From Hominisplanchenecus_A murintestinalis (GTDB lineage Bacteria; Bacillota; Clostridia; Lachnospirales; Lachnospiraceae): 64,000 nucleotides of DNA. The stretch covers positions 124,001 through 188,000 of the forward strand of contig NZ_CALPCM010000001.1 of the NCBI RefSeq assembly GCF_943193015.1, written 5' to 3'. The notes below the pieces were generated by a model, which searched no databases, was not told where the DNA came from, and worked only from the letters and a program-made list of their open reading frames with translations. The position numbers were made by a program, and so were the translations under genes. Positions 8,881 through 17,371 of the stretch are shown here, piece after piece; the first letter of the stretch is position 1; every line of letters begins with the position of its first letter.

Positions 8881-9855
8881 ATGAAAAAGCCATTAATTGT
8901 ATTGACCGGGCCCACGGCGGTGGGAAAAACAGAACTATCGATACGGCTGGCGAAGCTGGTGGGTGGGGAAATCATTTCTGCGGATTCTATGCAGGTCTAT
9001 AAGCATATGGATATCGGTTCGGCCAAGATTATGCCGGATGAGATGGGGGGAGTCCCTCACCATCTGGTGGATATATTGGAGCCGGATGAAGAGTTCCATG
9101 TCGTGAAGTTCAAAGCGTATGCAGACAGGTGCATCAAAGAAATTTATGGGAGAGGCAGGATTCCTATTCTGGTGGGAGGAACCGGATTCTATATCCAGGC
9201 TGTGCTCTATGATATTGATTTTACGGAAAACGGTGAGGACAATGGGTTTCGGAGAGAGCTGGAAGCGCTGGCAAAGGATAAGGGGAATGAATACCTGCAC
9301 CGGATGCTGGCGGAAGTGGACGCCGCGTCTGCCCGGCAGATTCATGCGAATAATGTAAAACGGGTAATCCGCGCGCTGGAATATTTTCATGAGACCGGGG
9401 AACCGATTTCAGAGCATAATGCAAAGGAACGACAGAAGGAATCACCGTATCAGTTTGCGTACTTTGTGTTGGATGACAGGAGGGACAGGCTGTATCAGAA
9501 GATTGACGCGAGGGTAGACAGGATGCTTGCGGACGGATTGGTTGATGAAGTAAAGGCGTTAAAGGAAAAGGGGTATACAAGAGACATGGTTTCCATGCAG
9601 GGGCTGGGATATAAAGAAATCCTGAGTTATCTGGATGGGGAATGTACGCTTGAAGAGGCTGTGTATATTTTAAAAAGAGATACCCGCCACTTTGCCAAGC
9701 GGCAGCTTACCTGGTTCCGGAGGGAGCGGGACGTCTGCAGGATTGACAAAGAGGCGTTTGCATATGATGATAAAGAAATCTTAGAAAGGATGGTACAAGT
9801 CCTGAAAGAACGAGGGATTTTGGACAAAGATGGCAATGGATATATTGGAGAATAG
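8881..9855 (+). CDS. miaA: tRNA dimethylallyltransferase
   Basis: MiaA transfers the dimethylallyl group to A37 of tRNA, making the substrate for MiaB. The P-loop GPTAVGKTELS is at residues 9-19, followed by ISADSMQVYKHMDIGSAK and PILVGGTGFYIQ, all family hallmarks. The ATG lies one base after the mutL stop, so translation is probably re-initiated rather than driven by its own weak upstream sequence. The 324-residue length is normal. In many Firmicutes hfq follows miaA, but here a PLP enzyme overlaps its 3' end instead. Confidence 0.97.
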   Translation: MKKPLIVLTGPTAVGKTELSIRLAKLVGGEIISADSMQVYKHMDIGSAKIMPDEMGGVPHHLVDILEPDEEFHVVKFKAYADRCIKEIYGRGRIPILVGGTGFYIQAVLYDIDFTENGEDNGFRRELEALAKDKGNEYLHRMLAEVDAASARQIHANNVKRVIRALEYFHETGEPISEHNAKERQKESPYQFAYFVLDDRRDRLYQKIDARVDRMLADGLVDEVKALKEKGYTRDMVSMQGLGYKEILSYLDGECTLEEAVYILKRDTRHFAKRQLTWFRRERDVCRIDKEAFAYDDKEILERMVQVLKERGILDKDGNGYIGE

Positions 9856-11122
9856 CTACCGCAGGCTGGGAATCAGCGAAGCGGTATTGGATTTTGGGCA
9901 GAAAATAGAAGAAGAATTAAAAACACGGTTTTGGGAAATTGACGCTGTAGCGGAATACAACCAGCTAAAGGTCATTGGAGCTATGCAGGAGTGCAGGGTA
10001 GGGGCAGAGTGCTTTAACAGCAGCAGCGGATATGGTTATAATGATTTAGGACGTGACAAGCTGGAGGAAGTGTATGCAGCTGTGTTCCATACGGAGGCAG
10101 CGCTGGTGCGGCCGCAGATTACTTGCGGAACCCATGCGCTCGCTCTGGCGCTCATGTCAAATCTAAGACCAGGAGATGAACTTTTATCTATATCAGGAAA
10201 GCCTTATGATACATTAGAAGAAGTTATTGGTATCCGGCCGTCCAAAGGGTCGCTGGCAGAGTACGGCATTACGTACCGCCAGGTAGACTTGCGGGGGGAC
10301 GGAAACTTTGATTTTGAGGAAATCCGCCGTGCAGTCACACCGAAAACGAAACTGGTAGCGATTCAACGCTCGAAGGGGTATCAGACGCGCCCGACACTTT
10401 CGGTGGAGAGAATCGGCAAAGCTGTTGCTTTTGTAAAGAGTATACGTAAGGATATCCTCTGTATGGTGGACAATTGTTATGGGGAGTTTGTGGAGATCAA
10501 GGAGCCCTCGGATATGGGGGCTGATATGGTAGTGGGTTCTTTAATTAAGAATCCGGGCGGCGGGCTGGCGCCCATTGGCGGATATATTGCAGGAACGGAA
10601 GAATGCATTGAAAATGCGGCGTATCGTTTGACATCTCCCGGACTGGGGCGTGAGGTGGGAGCATCCCTGGGGGTGATGCAGTCCTTTTACCAGGGGCTTT
10701 TCCTGGCTCCTACAGTGGTTGCAGGAGCATTAAAGGGCGCAGTATTTGCGGCGAATATCTATGAAAGGCTGGGATTTGAAGTGGTGCCGAATGGAAGCGA
10801 GAGCCGGCACGATATTATCCAGGCGGTAACATTTGGAAGTCCTGAGGGCGTAGTAGAATTTTGTAAAGGAATCCAGGCAGCGGCTCCGGTAGACAGTTAT
10901 GTGACTCCCGAACCGTGGGCGATGCCGGGATATGATAGTGATGTTATTATGGCAGCGGGCGCGTTCGTGCAGGGTTCTTCGATTGAGCTTTCAGCCGACG
11001 GTCCGATAAAACCGCCTTATGCAGTGTATTTCCAGGGCGGTCTGACATGGTATCATGCGAAGCTGGGGATTCTGAAATCGCTGCAGAATCTGCTGGATGC
11101 AGGGGTAGTGAAAGAACTGTAA
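9830..11122 (+). CDS. PLP-dependent enzyme of the methionine gamma-lyase-like / aluminium-resistance (YnbB) family
   Basis: A 430-residue fold-type I PLP enzyme overlapping miaA by 26 bases. The N-terminal half has the family stretch SSSGYGYNDLGRDKLEEVY and the THALALAL helix that cradles the cofactor. The likely Schiff-base lysine is in GSLIKNPGGGLAPIGG near residue 239. The family is annotated as methionine gamma-lyase-like or aluminium-resistance protein and is commonly found near miaA/hfq in Firmicutes (ynbB in Bacillus). Its physiological substrate is not established from sequence. Confidence 0.85.
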   Translation: MAMDILENSYRRLGISEAVLDFGQKIEEELKTRFWEIDAVAEYNQLKVIGAMQECRVGAECFNSSSGYGYNDLGRDKLEEVYAAVFHTEAALVRPQITCGTHALALALMSNLRPGDELLSISGKPYDTLEEVIGIRPSKGSLAEYGITYRQVDLRGDGNFDFEEIRRAVTPKTKLVAIQRSKGYQTRPTLSVERIGKAVAFVKSIRKDILCMVDNCYGEFVEIKEPSDMGADMVVGSLIKNPGGGLAPIGGYIAGTEECIENAAYRLTSPGLGREVGASLGVMQSFYQGLFLAPTVVAGALKGAVFAANIYERLGFEVVPNGSESRHDIIQAVTFGSPEGVVEFCKGIQAAAPVDSYVTPEPWAMPGYDSDVIMAAGAFVQGSSIELSADGPIKPPYAVYFQGGLTWYHAKLGILKSLQNLLDAGVVKEL

Positions 11123-11134
11123 AAAGGAAAGAAA

Positions 11135-12343
11135 ATGATTATGAAAAGAGTCATTATCGTAGGCGCAGGGGCTTCGGGACTGATGGCAGCCATTACTGCG
11201 GCACGGCAGGGCGCTGCTGTGACTGTACTGGAACAGATGGAAAAGCCGGGCAAAAAGTTACTGGTTACCGGAAACGGCAGGTGCAACCTTACGAATAGGA
11301 AAGCGCCGGAAAAGAACACATACCGGGGAGCAGAAGAAGATTTTGTGAGCCGGGTTCTGAGGAAGTTTCCGGCAGAAAAAACCCTGGAATTTTTTCATGG
11401 ACTGGGGCTTTTGACGCGGGAACGGGATGGATATATTTATCCTTATACAGACCAGGCGGGAAGTGTGCTGGAGGTTCTGATGCAGGAAATCCGGCGTTTA
11501 AAGGTTAAAATGAAATATAAGGAGCGGGTGACGGAAATCCGTCAGACAGAGGAAGGCTTTGCTGTACACACGGCTGCGTGGAAATATGTATGTGATGATG
11601 TAATCCTGTGTGCCGGAGGAATGGCAGCGCCGCAGACTGGTTCTGACGGAAGCGGTTATGAGCTGGCCAGGAAATGCGGGCATAGCCTGCGCCCGGTTTA
11701 TCCGGCGCTTGTTCCGCTGAAAGTCCGGGGAAGTATTCCGCGTATGCTTTCAGGAACCAGAAACTATGTGAAGCTTGCCTTGGAAATTGATGGAAAAACC
11801 GTGTATCAGGATTCCGGGGAGCTGCAGTGGACAGACTATGGAGTATCTGGAATTGTGGTATTCCAGCTTAGCCGGTTTGCAGCGGAAGCTTTAGGTGAAC
11901 AGAAGAATGTGCGCTTGCATGTGGACATGATGCCAGAGTATAGCCGAACAGAGATTAAAGAGCTGATGGAACAAAAAAGTGCTTGTTTCCCGGAGAAATC
12001 GGCGGCAGAACTGCTGGCGGGGGTATGGAAGGAAAAGATTATCCGGGCATTTTTGAAATTGTATGGGAAAAACAGAGAGAATTTTTGCGAAAATGCAGTT
12101 TCGTTTATTAAAAACCTGACGCTGGAAGTGATGGGGACAAAGTCATTTGAGATGGCGCAAGTATGCGCAGGCGGCGTTCCGGCAGAGGAAATTTGTGCAG
12201 AAACATTAGAATCCAAAATATTTCCGGGGTTATATCTGGCGGGGGAGCTGCTGGATGTAGACGGGGCGTGCGGGGGATATAATCTACAGTGGGCATGGGC
12301 GAGCGGGCATATAGCAGGAAGCAGTGCAGGGAGGAAAGTATGA
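11135..12343 (+). CDS. NAD(P)/FAD-dependent oxidoreductase, HI0933/BaiN family
   Basis: A 402-residue flavoprotein with an N-terminal FAD-binding VGAGASGLMAA motif and the family-specific GKKLLVTGNGRCNLTN segment, and a C-terminal VDGACGGYNLQWAWASG FAD-contact motif. Members are small cytoplasmic flavoproteins of mostly unknown substrate; BaiN of bile-acid dehydroxylating clostridia belongs here, but family membership alone does not support a bile-acid role. The start could be six bases downstream at the second ATG. It overlaps the next flavoprotein gene by four bases (ATGA), so the two are coupled. Confidence 0.85.
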   Translation: MIMKRVIIVGAGASGLMAAITAARQGAAVTVLEQMEKPGKKLLVTGNGRCNLTNRKAPEKNTYRGAEEDFVSRVLRKFPAEKTLEFFHGLGLLTRERDGYIYPYTDQAGSVLEVLMQEIRRLKVKMKYKERVTEIRQTEEGFAVHTAAWKYVCDDVILCAGGMAAPQTGSDGSGYELARKCGHSLRPVYPALVPLKVRGSIPRMLSGTRNYVKLALEIDGKTVYQDSGELQWTDYGVSGIVVFQLSRFAAEALGEQKNVRLHVDMMPEYSRTEIKELMEQKSACFPEKSAAELLAGVWKEKIIRAFLKLYGKNRENFCENAVSFIKNLTLEVMGTKSFEMAQVCAGGVPAEEICAETLESKIFPGLYLAGELLDVDGACGGYNLQWAWASGHIAGSSAGRKV

Positions 12344-13935
12344 TTCGAATCGGGCAGTTGAAGGTAAATGTTCCCCATACGCAGGGGGATTTGGAGCAGG
12401 AAATTTTAAAGGTATTAAAGATAAAACAGAGTGACCTTATTTCCTGGGAGCTTGTCAAGCAGTCTGTTGACGCCAGAAAAAAGCCTCAAATTAAATTTGT
12501 CTATACAGTAGACGTGAAAGTGAAAGGACAGGAAAGCGTGCTCAGGCGTGCGAAAGCTGCGAATATCCAGAAAGCAGAAAAGAAGGAATATCATTTTCCG
12601 AAGCAGGGAAGCTGCCGCCTTTCACGGCGCCCTGTTATCATTGGTACAGGCCCTGCGGGGCTTTTTTGCGGTCTGGCCCTGGCGAGGGCAGGATACTGCC
12701 CGGTGATTTTGGAACGGGGAGACTGTGTAGAGGAGAGGCAGAAAAAAGTGGAATTTTTCTGGAAGACAGGGATACTTGACGAAACATCGAATGTTCAGTT
12801 TGGGGAAGGAGGCGCAGGGACATTTTCAGACGGAAAGCTGAATACAGCAGTGAAAGATTCTACGGGCAGGAACCGCTATGTGCTGGAGAGTTTTGTGGGA
12901 GCCGGCGCCCCGGAAGAAATTTTGTGGCTGAATAAACCGCATATTGGTACGGATATCCTTCGGGATGTAGTGAAAAATATCAGGGAGGAGATTCTTGCAT
13001 TGGGCGGGGATGTGCATTTCCGAAGCAGGATGACAGATATACAAATAGAAAAGGGCGGGGTTTCGGCAGTGGAAATTAATCATGGAATCTGGATTCCCTG
13101 TGACGTACTGGTGCTGGCGATTGGACACAGCGCCAGGGATACTTTTGAGATGTTGAACCGGAAAGCTGTGGCTATGGAAGCAAAATCCTTTGCAGTTGGC
13201 GTGCGTATTGAGCATCCGCAGAATATGATTGACTTTTCCCAGTATGGGAGGGAGCGGGGGAATGTACTTCCGGCAGCAGACTATAAACTTACCAGACGGC
13301 TGGAGAATGGCAGAGGGTGCTATTCTTTCTGTATGTGTCCGGGCGGATATGTAGTGAATGCATCCTCAGAGCAGGGAATGCTGGCAGTGAACGGCATGAG
13401 CTACCATGACCGCGGCGGCGCAAATGCGAACAGCGCTATGGTCGTAACGGTAAATCCTGCAGATTATGGAGGGAAGGATGTGCTGGCGGGAATGCATTTT
13501 CAGAGAAAGCTGGAAGAGGCCGCTTACCGGGCGGGGGACGGGAAGGTTCCCGTACAGCTTCTGGGTGATTTCTGCCAGGGTATTGCCAGCAGAGCGGCAG
13601 GAGAGGTGGAACCCGGTATTAAAGGGGAATTTGTATATGCGGATTTAAAGTCTTGTTTTCCGCAGGAACTATATGAATCCTTAAAAGAGGGAATCCTGGG
13701 ATGCGGACAGATTATCCGCGGATTTGACAGGAAAGATGCTGTTCTCTCAGGGGTGGAGAGCCGGACTTCATCTCCTGTAAAGATACCGCGGAATGAAGAG
13801 CTGCAGGGCAGCGTTGCAGGAATTTATCCTTGCGGCGAGGGTGCCGGGTATGCCGGAGGGATTACTTCGGCTGCCATGGATGGCATAAAGGTAGCTGAGG
13901 CTGTGATGCGGAGATATGCGCCGTCTGTAGTTTAG
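12340..13935 (+). CDS. FAD-dependent oxidoreductase (uncharacterised FAD-dependent dehydrogenase family)
   Basis: A 531-residue flavoprotein starting at the ATG after GGGAGGAAAGT, overlapping the previous stop by four bases. The N-terminal 90 residues form a small alpha/beta cap typical of this family. An FAD-binding IIGTGPAGLFCGLALARAG motif follows, then GEGGAGTFSDGKLNT and a C-terminal PCGEGAGYAGGITSAAMDG element. The family is widespread in anaerobic Firmicutes and its substrate is unknown. Coupling to a second flavoprotein suggests a shared redox role, but nothing in the window names the substrate. Confidence 0.8.
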   Translation: MIRIGQLKVNVPHTQGDLEQEILKVLKIKQSDLISWELVKQSVDARKKPQIKFVYTVDVKVKGQESVLRRAKAANIQKAEKKEYHFPKQGSCRLSRRPVIIGTGPAGLFCGLALARAGYCPVILERGDCVEERQKKVEFFWKTGILDETSNVQFGEGGAGTFSDGKLNTAVKDSTGRNRYVLESFVGAGAPEEILWLNKPHIGTDILRDVVKNIREEILALGGDVHFRSRMTDIQIEKGGVSAVEINHGIWIPCDVLVLAIGHSARDTFEMLNRKAVAMEAKSFAVGVRIEHPQNMIDFSQYGRERGNVLPAADYKLTRRLENGRGCYSFCMCPGGYVVNASSEQGMLAVNGMSYHDRGGANANSAMVVTVNPADYGGKDVLAGMHFQRKLEEAAYRAGDGKVPVQLLGDFCQGIASRAAGEVEPGIKGEFVYADLKSCFPQELYESLKEGILGCGQIIRGFDRKDAVLSGVESRTSSPVKIPRNEELQGSVAGIYPCGEGAGYAGGITSAAMDGIKVAEAVMRRYAPSVV

Positions 13936-13936
13936 A

Positions 13937-13985
13937 GCGTGTTTGAAAATTCACAGATATGCGGGGACGGCATTGATTATGAATC
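13937..13985 (+). repeat. Partial copy of a GCGTGTTTGA dispersed repeat
   Basis: The stretch begins GCGTGTTTGAAAAT and continues with a CAGATxTGC / GGCATT pattern, both shared with the full palindromic copy near 35.2 kb. It immediately follows the flavoprotein stop codon. The matching right arm is degenerate: a TTTTCAGACG sequence about 130 bases on is only a loose counterpart. It appears to be a decayed or left-end-only copy. Confidence 0.5.
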
Positions 13986-14013
13986 AGTACACAAAAATTT
14001 AAGATTAATCATG

Positions 14014-14042
14014 TATACATTAAGGGGATTTTGTGTTAGAAT
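14014..14042 (+). promoter_or_regulatory. Sigma-A promoter upstream of radC
   Basis: TATACA and TAGAAT are spaced by 17 bases, with the -10 box 63 bases before the radC start. It is the best promoter candidate for radC and possibly the following mre genes. Confidence 0.5.
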
Positions 14043-14105
14043 GTACCATGTTTATAGTGCGCAGTTGAGTTTTCAGACGGGAGAGGGTTTGAAAAAAGCA
14101 CATTT

Positions 14106-14807
14106 ATGAATAATAAGTATACGATGAAAGAGCTTCCGGTTATGGACAAGCCTTACGAAAAATGCATGGCTTATGGCGCAGAGATGCTTACAGACGCAGA
14201 ACTTTTAAGCGTTATCCTGCGGACAGGGGCGCAAGGGCTTCCGGCTCTTGAACTTGCAAAGCGTCTCTTATCTTCTACTCCCGGAGAAGAAGGAATTTTA
14301 GGGCTTCACAGGCTGACCATTCCGGATTTAATGAAACACAGTGGGGTTGGGAAAGTGAAGGCAGTGCAGATTCAGTGTATGCTGGAGCTGTCCAGGAGGC
14401 TTGCCAAGCAGAAAGCGGAAAAGGCGCTGCATTTTAATGAACCGTCCACGATTGCCGCTTATTATATGGAAGATTTTCGGCACAGCGACCAGGAACAGGT
14501 GGCGCTTATGCTTTTGAATACGAAGAACCGTCTTCTGGGGGAACAGATTATTTCCAAAGGCACAGTCAATGCCTCTGCCGTTTCACCGCGAGAGATATTT
14601 ATTCAAGCGCTGCATTACCATGCAGTTTCTATTGTGCTGGTACACAATCATCCAAGCGGCGATCCCACACCAAGCAGAGAAGATTTGGCGTTTACAGAAA
14701 GAGTAAGGGAAGCAGGGGCGTTTCTTGGAGTTGAATTGCTGGATCACGTGATTATCGGGGATAGAAAATACATGAGTTTCCGGGAGAGCAGTATCCTGGA
14801 AAGCTGA
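14106..14807 (+). CDS. radC: RadC family JAB-domain protein
   Basis: A 233-residue protein with an N-terminal helix-hairpin-helix-like UPF0758 region (LMKHSGVGKVKAVQIQ) and a C-terminal JAB1/MPN metallo-domain. The JAMM ligands are in HNHPSGDPTPSREDL near residue 180. Despite the name, a DNA-repair function is poorly supported; the family is probably a metal-dependent hydrolase. It stands directly before mreB, the same radC-mreBCD-minCD order seen in Bacillus. The Shine-Dalgarno-like GGAGAGGG is rather far (about 18 bases) from the ATG. Confidence 0.92.
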   Translation: MNNKYTMKELPVMDKPYEKCMAYGAEMLTDAELLSVILRTGAQGLPALELAKRLLSSTPGEEGILGLHRLTIPDLMKHSGVGKVKAVQIQCMLELSRRLAKQKAEKALHFNEPSTIAAYYMEDFRHSDQEQVALMLLNTKNRLLGEQIISKGTVNASAVSPREIFIQALHYHAVSIVLVHNHPSGDPTPSREDLAFTERVREAGAFLGVELLDHVIIGDRKYMSFRESSILES

Positions 14808-14821
14808 ATAGAGGGATGTAT

Positions 14822-15829
14822 ATGCTGTTTCGGAAGATTTGCGGAGTTGATTTGGGGACAGATACCATCAAAATCTGCGATAAAAATGAAAAAAAATATG
14901 TACATGAAAAAAATATGATTGCGGTTCGGGACAAAGCACATGTAATTGCTATCGGTCTGAAAGCTTTTGAGATGTATGAGAAGGCTCCGGTGAGCGTGGA
15001 AGCAGGGAGCCCTATGAAGAATGGGGGCATTGCAGACGTCAGGAATATGGGGATTGTGCTGAACCGTTTGCTGAAACGTTACACAAATCCGGTGACAAAG
15101 TATCCGGATATCCTTATGACAGTTCCTGTTGGTATCAGTGAATTGGAAAGGATGGCATTTCAGCAGCTTTTGACCGGAGGTATCCGCTCAAAGCGCGTGG
15201 CGCTTATTGAGAATGGATTGGCAGATGCGGCGGGGATCGGGATGCCGGTGCTTCATCCTATGGGAAACGTAGTGGTAAATATCGGGGCGTCTGCCACAGA
15301 TATCAGTGTTGTTTCTGAAGGAAAAGTTATTGTGGGGAAACGGCTTGGCATAGGCGGTTACCGGCTTGATGAAGATATACGGAATATTGTGCGCCGTCGG
15401 TGCGATTTGAGCATCGGGCGCAGAACCTCAGAAATCCTGAAGAATAATCTGGCGTATTTGCTTCATGGCGTGCCAAAGCAGATGAAAGTGTACGGTATTC
15501 ATACCGTAACAGGGCTTCCGGTTCCGGTGCTTGTTACATCTGCGGATGTAAATGACGCAATTGCAGATTCTTTGAAAGAGATTGTTGATGCCGTAAAGAT
15601 TACCCTGGAGCGCACCCCACCCCAGTTGGCAGCGGATATCCAGAGGAATGGGGTATATTTGACAGGAGGTGTGTCACAGATACCAAATTTTGCGGAATAT
15701 GCAGGACGTTATTTGGAAATAGCGACTTATCAGGTGCCGCAGCCGACAGCTTCGACTGTCAGGGGGCTGGTTCGGATTATGAATGACCCGCAGCTCGGAA
15801 AGCTTGCCTTTCCGCTGAGGGAGCTGTAG
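14822..15829 (+). CDS. mreB: MreB-family actin-like cell-shape protein with a divergent nucleotide site
   Basis: A 335-residue actin-like ATPase starting at the ATG six bases after GAGGG; an ATG six bases earlier sits on the ribosome site. Phosphate-1 motif GVDLGTDT is at residues 8-15. Phosphate-2 reads VNIGASATD (residues 152-160) where MreB usually has VDIGGGTTE, and the connecting LIEEP motif reads LIENG, replacing the catalytic-Glu position with Asn. mreC and mreD follow, so the cell-wall elongation role is well supported by context. ATP hydrolysis may be slow or altered. The gene could be Mbl- or MreBH-like, since no second paralogue is in view. Confidence 0.9.
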   Translation: MLFRKICGVDLGTDTIKICDKNEKKYVHEKNMIAVRDKAHVIAIGLKAFEMYEKAPVSVEAGSPMKNGGIADVRNMGIVLNRLLKRYTNPVTKYPDILMTVPVGISELERMAFQQLLTGGIRSKRVALIENGLADAAGIGMPVLHPMGNVVVNIGASATDISVVSEGKVIVGKRLGIGGYRLDEDIRNIVRRRCDLSIGRRTSEILKNNLAYLLHGVPKQMKVYGIHTVTGLPVPVLVTSADVNDAIADSLKEIVDAVKITLERTPPQLAADIQRNGVYLTGGVSQIPNFAEYAGRYLEIATYQVPQPTASTVRGLVRIMNDPQLGKLAFPLREL

Positions 15830-15871
15830 CGGGACGAAAATACCAAATAGGGATGGCAAAGAGGGAATTTC

Positions 15872-16828
15872 ATGAAAAAGTTCAATGATTCATTAAAAAG
15901 CAAATATATTCTGGCTGGGATTACAGCATTCTGCCTGGTTTTGATTGTCTTGAGTTTTGTGACGGACGCAGCGACAGGACCGCTGCGCTATATAGCCGGA
16001 TATGTGATTACACCTGTGCAGAATGGGTTGAATGAAGTGGGAAACTGGATTACGGATAAAAGTGCATATTTTCAAAGTTCTACAGACCTGGTAGCTGAAA
16101 ACAAAGAATTGCAGGAAAAAGTAGACGCACTGACTGCAGAGAACAGCCAGCTTTTACAGGATAAGGAAGAGCTGAGCCGCCTGCAGGCACTGTTTGAGCT
16201 GGATCAGCAGTATGATGATTATGAAAAAATAGGAGCCAGGATTATCGCAAAGGATACCGGGAACTGGTTCAATGTATTTACGATTGATAAAGGGTCTAAG
16301 GATGGGATTCTGGTAAACCAAAATGTTATCACAGAGGGAGGACTGGTGGGCATTATTACAGAGACGGGACCAAACTGGGCGACGGTGCGCTCTATTATTG
16401 ATGATTACAGTAACGTTACCGGAACTGTAACCTCCACTTCTGATAACTGCATTATAGCTGGCGATTTGCGCCTGATAGATGAAGGAAAGATTAACTTGGT
16501 GAAGCTGACAGATGAGTCTGACAGGGTTAAAGTGGGGGATAAAGTCGTGACATCCGATGTGAGCGACAGATTCCTGCCGGGAATACTGATTGGTTATATC
16601 AGTGATGTGGGAATGGATTCTAATAATCTGACAAAGTCAGGAACGATAACGCCGATGGTAGATTTCAGGCATCTCCATGAGGTGCTTGTAATTAAGGAAC
16701 TGAAAGAGATTGACGATGCAAAAGTGTCCCTGGATGCCCAGGCTGACACGGAAGGCGCGGCTACGCCGGATACTTCTCAGAGTGAAAGCGGAACAGGAAC
16801 AGAAAGTGAATCTCAAAACGAAGAGTAA
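15872..16828 (+). CDS. mreC: Rod shape-determining protein MreC
   Basis: A 318-residue elongasome scaffold. A short cytoplasmic start (MKKFNDSLKSKY) is followed by one membrane segment at about residues 10-31. A coiled coil spans roughly 65-105 (LVAENKELQEKVDALTAEN). The extracellular double beta-barrel follows, with the typical RIIAKDTGNWFNVFTIDKG and VITEGGLVG strands. The last 35 residues are an acidic Ser/Thr/Glu-rich tail. It lies between mreB and mreD and binds PBP2, which is encoded just downstream. Confidence 0.96.
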   Translation: MKKFNDSLKSKYILAGITAFCLVLIVLSFVTDAATGPLRYIAGYVITPVQNGLNEVGNWITDKSAYFQSSTDLVAENKELQEKVDALTAENSQLLQDKEELSRLQALFELDQQYDDYEKIGARIIAKDTGNWFNVFTIDKGSKDGILVNQNVITEGGLVGIITETGPNWATVRSIIDDYSNVTGTVTSTSDNCIIAGDLRLIDEGKINLVKLTDESDRVKVGDKVVTSDVSDRFLPGILIGYISDVGMDSNNLTKSGTITPMVDFRHLHEVLVIKELKEIDDAKVSLDAQADTEGAATPDTSQSESGTGTESESQNEE

Positions 16829-16849
16829 AAGAGGGGAGGCGGCAGCAAA

Positions 16850-17371
16850 TTGAAGAGAAGAATCGTAATGTTCGTGTTGGTTTTGGCGGCATTTCTCTTG
16901 CAGTCAACGCTGCTCCAAACGATATCCCTCGCTTCCGTTACGCCGAACCTGATGCTGGTGTTCACAGTATCTTTTGCACTGATGAGGGGAAAAAGGGAAG
17001 GGATGTTCGTTGGTTTTTTGAGTGGAATTCTCACAGATGTGTTTTTTGGCGGGGGAATTCTTGGAGTGTATACCCTGCTTTATACGTATACAGGGTATAT
17101 TAACGGATTTAGTTTCCGTATTTTTTATGATGATGATATCAAGATGCCCATTATCCTGGTCTGTGCCAGCGATTTGGCGTTTCATATACTGGAGTATGTA
17201 TTCCGGTTCCTTTTGCGGGGACGGACAGATTTCTTTTTCTACCTGGGACGTGTTATTATTCCCGGCGTTATCTATACTGCAATATTGACGATGCTTTGCT
17301 ATCGTCTGCTGCTGGCGTTGAACCGTAAACTGGAGAAAGCAGAACAAAGGAGTGTTGATAGTCTTGTTTAA
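16850..17371 (+). CDS. mreD: Rod shape-determining protein MreD
   Basis: A 173-residue integral membrane protein with about five hydrophobic segments and the family motif FVGFLSGILTDVFFGGGILG near residues 51-70. The start is a TTG preceded by GAGGGGAGGCGG; no ATG has comparable spacing. It overlaps the start region of the PBP2 gene, so mreD and PBP2 are probably coupled. MreD works with MreC and RodA in lateral wall synthesis. Confidence 0.94.
   Translation: MKRRIVMFVLVLAAFLLQSTLLQTISLASVTPNLMLVFTVSFALMRGKREGMFVGFLSGILTDVFFGGGILGVYTLLYTYTGYINGFSFRIFYDDDIKMPIILVCASDLAFHILEYVFRFLLRGRTDFFFYLGRVIIPGVIYTAILTMLCYRLLLALNRKLEKAEQRSVDSLV

Noticed and set aside
11135..13935. BaiN-like flavoprotein as evidence for bile-acid dehydroxylation
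   Set aside because: The HI0933 family is widespread and no other bai gene is nearby.
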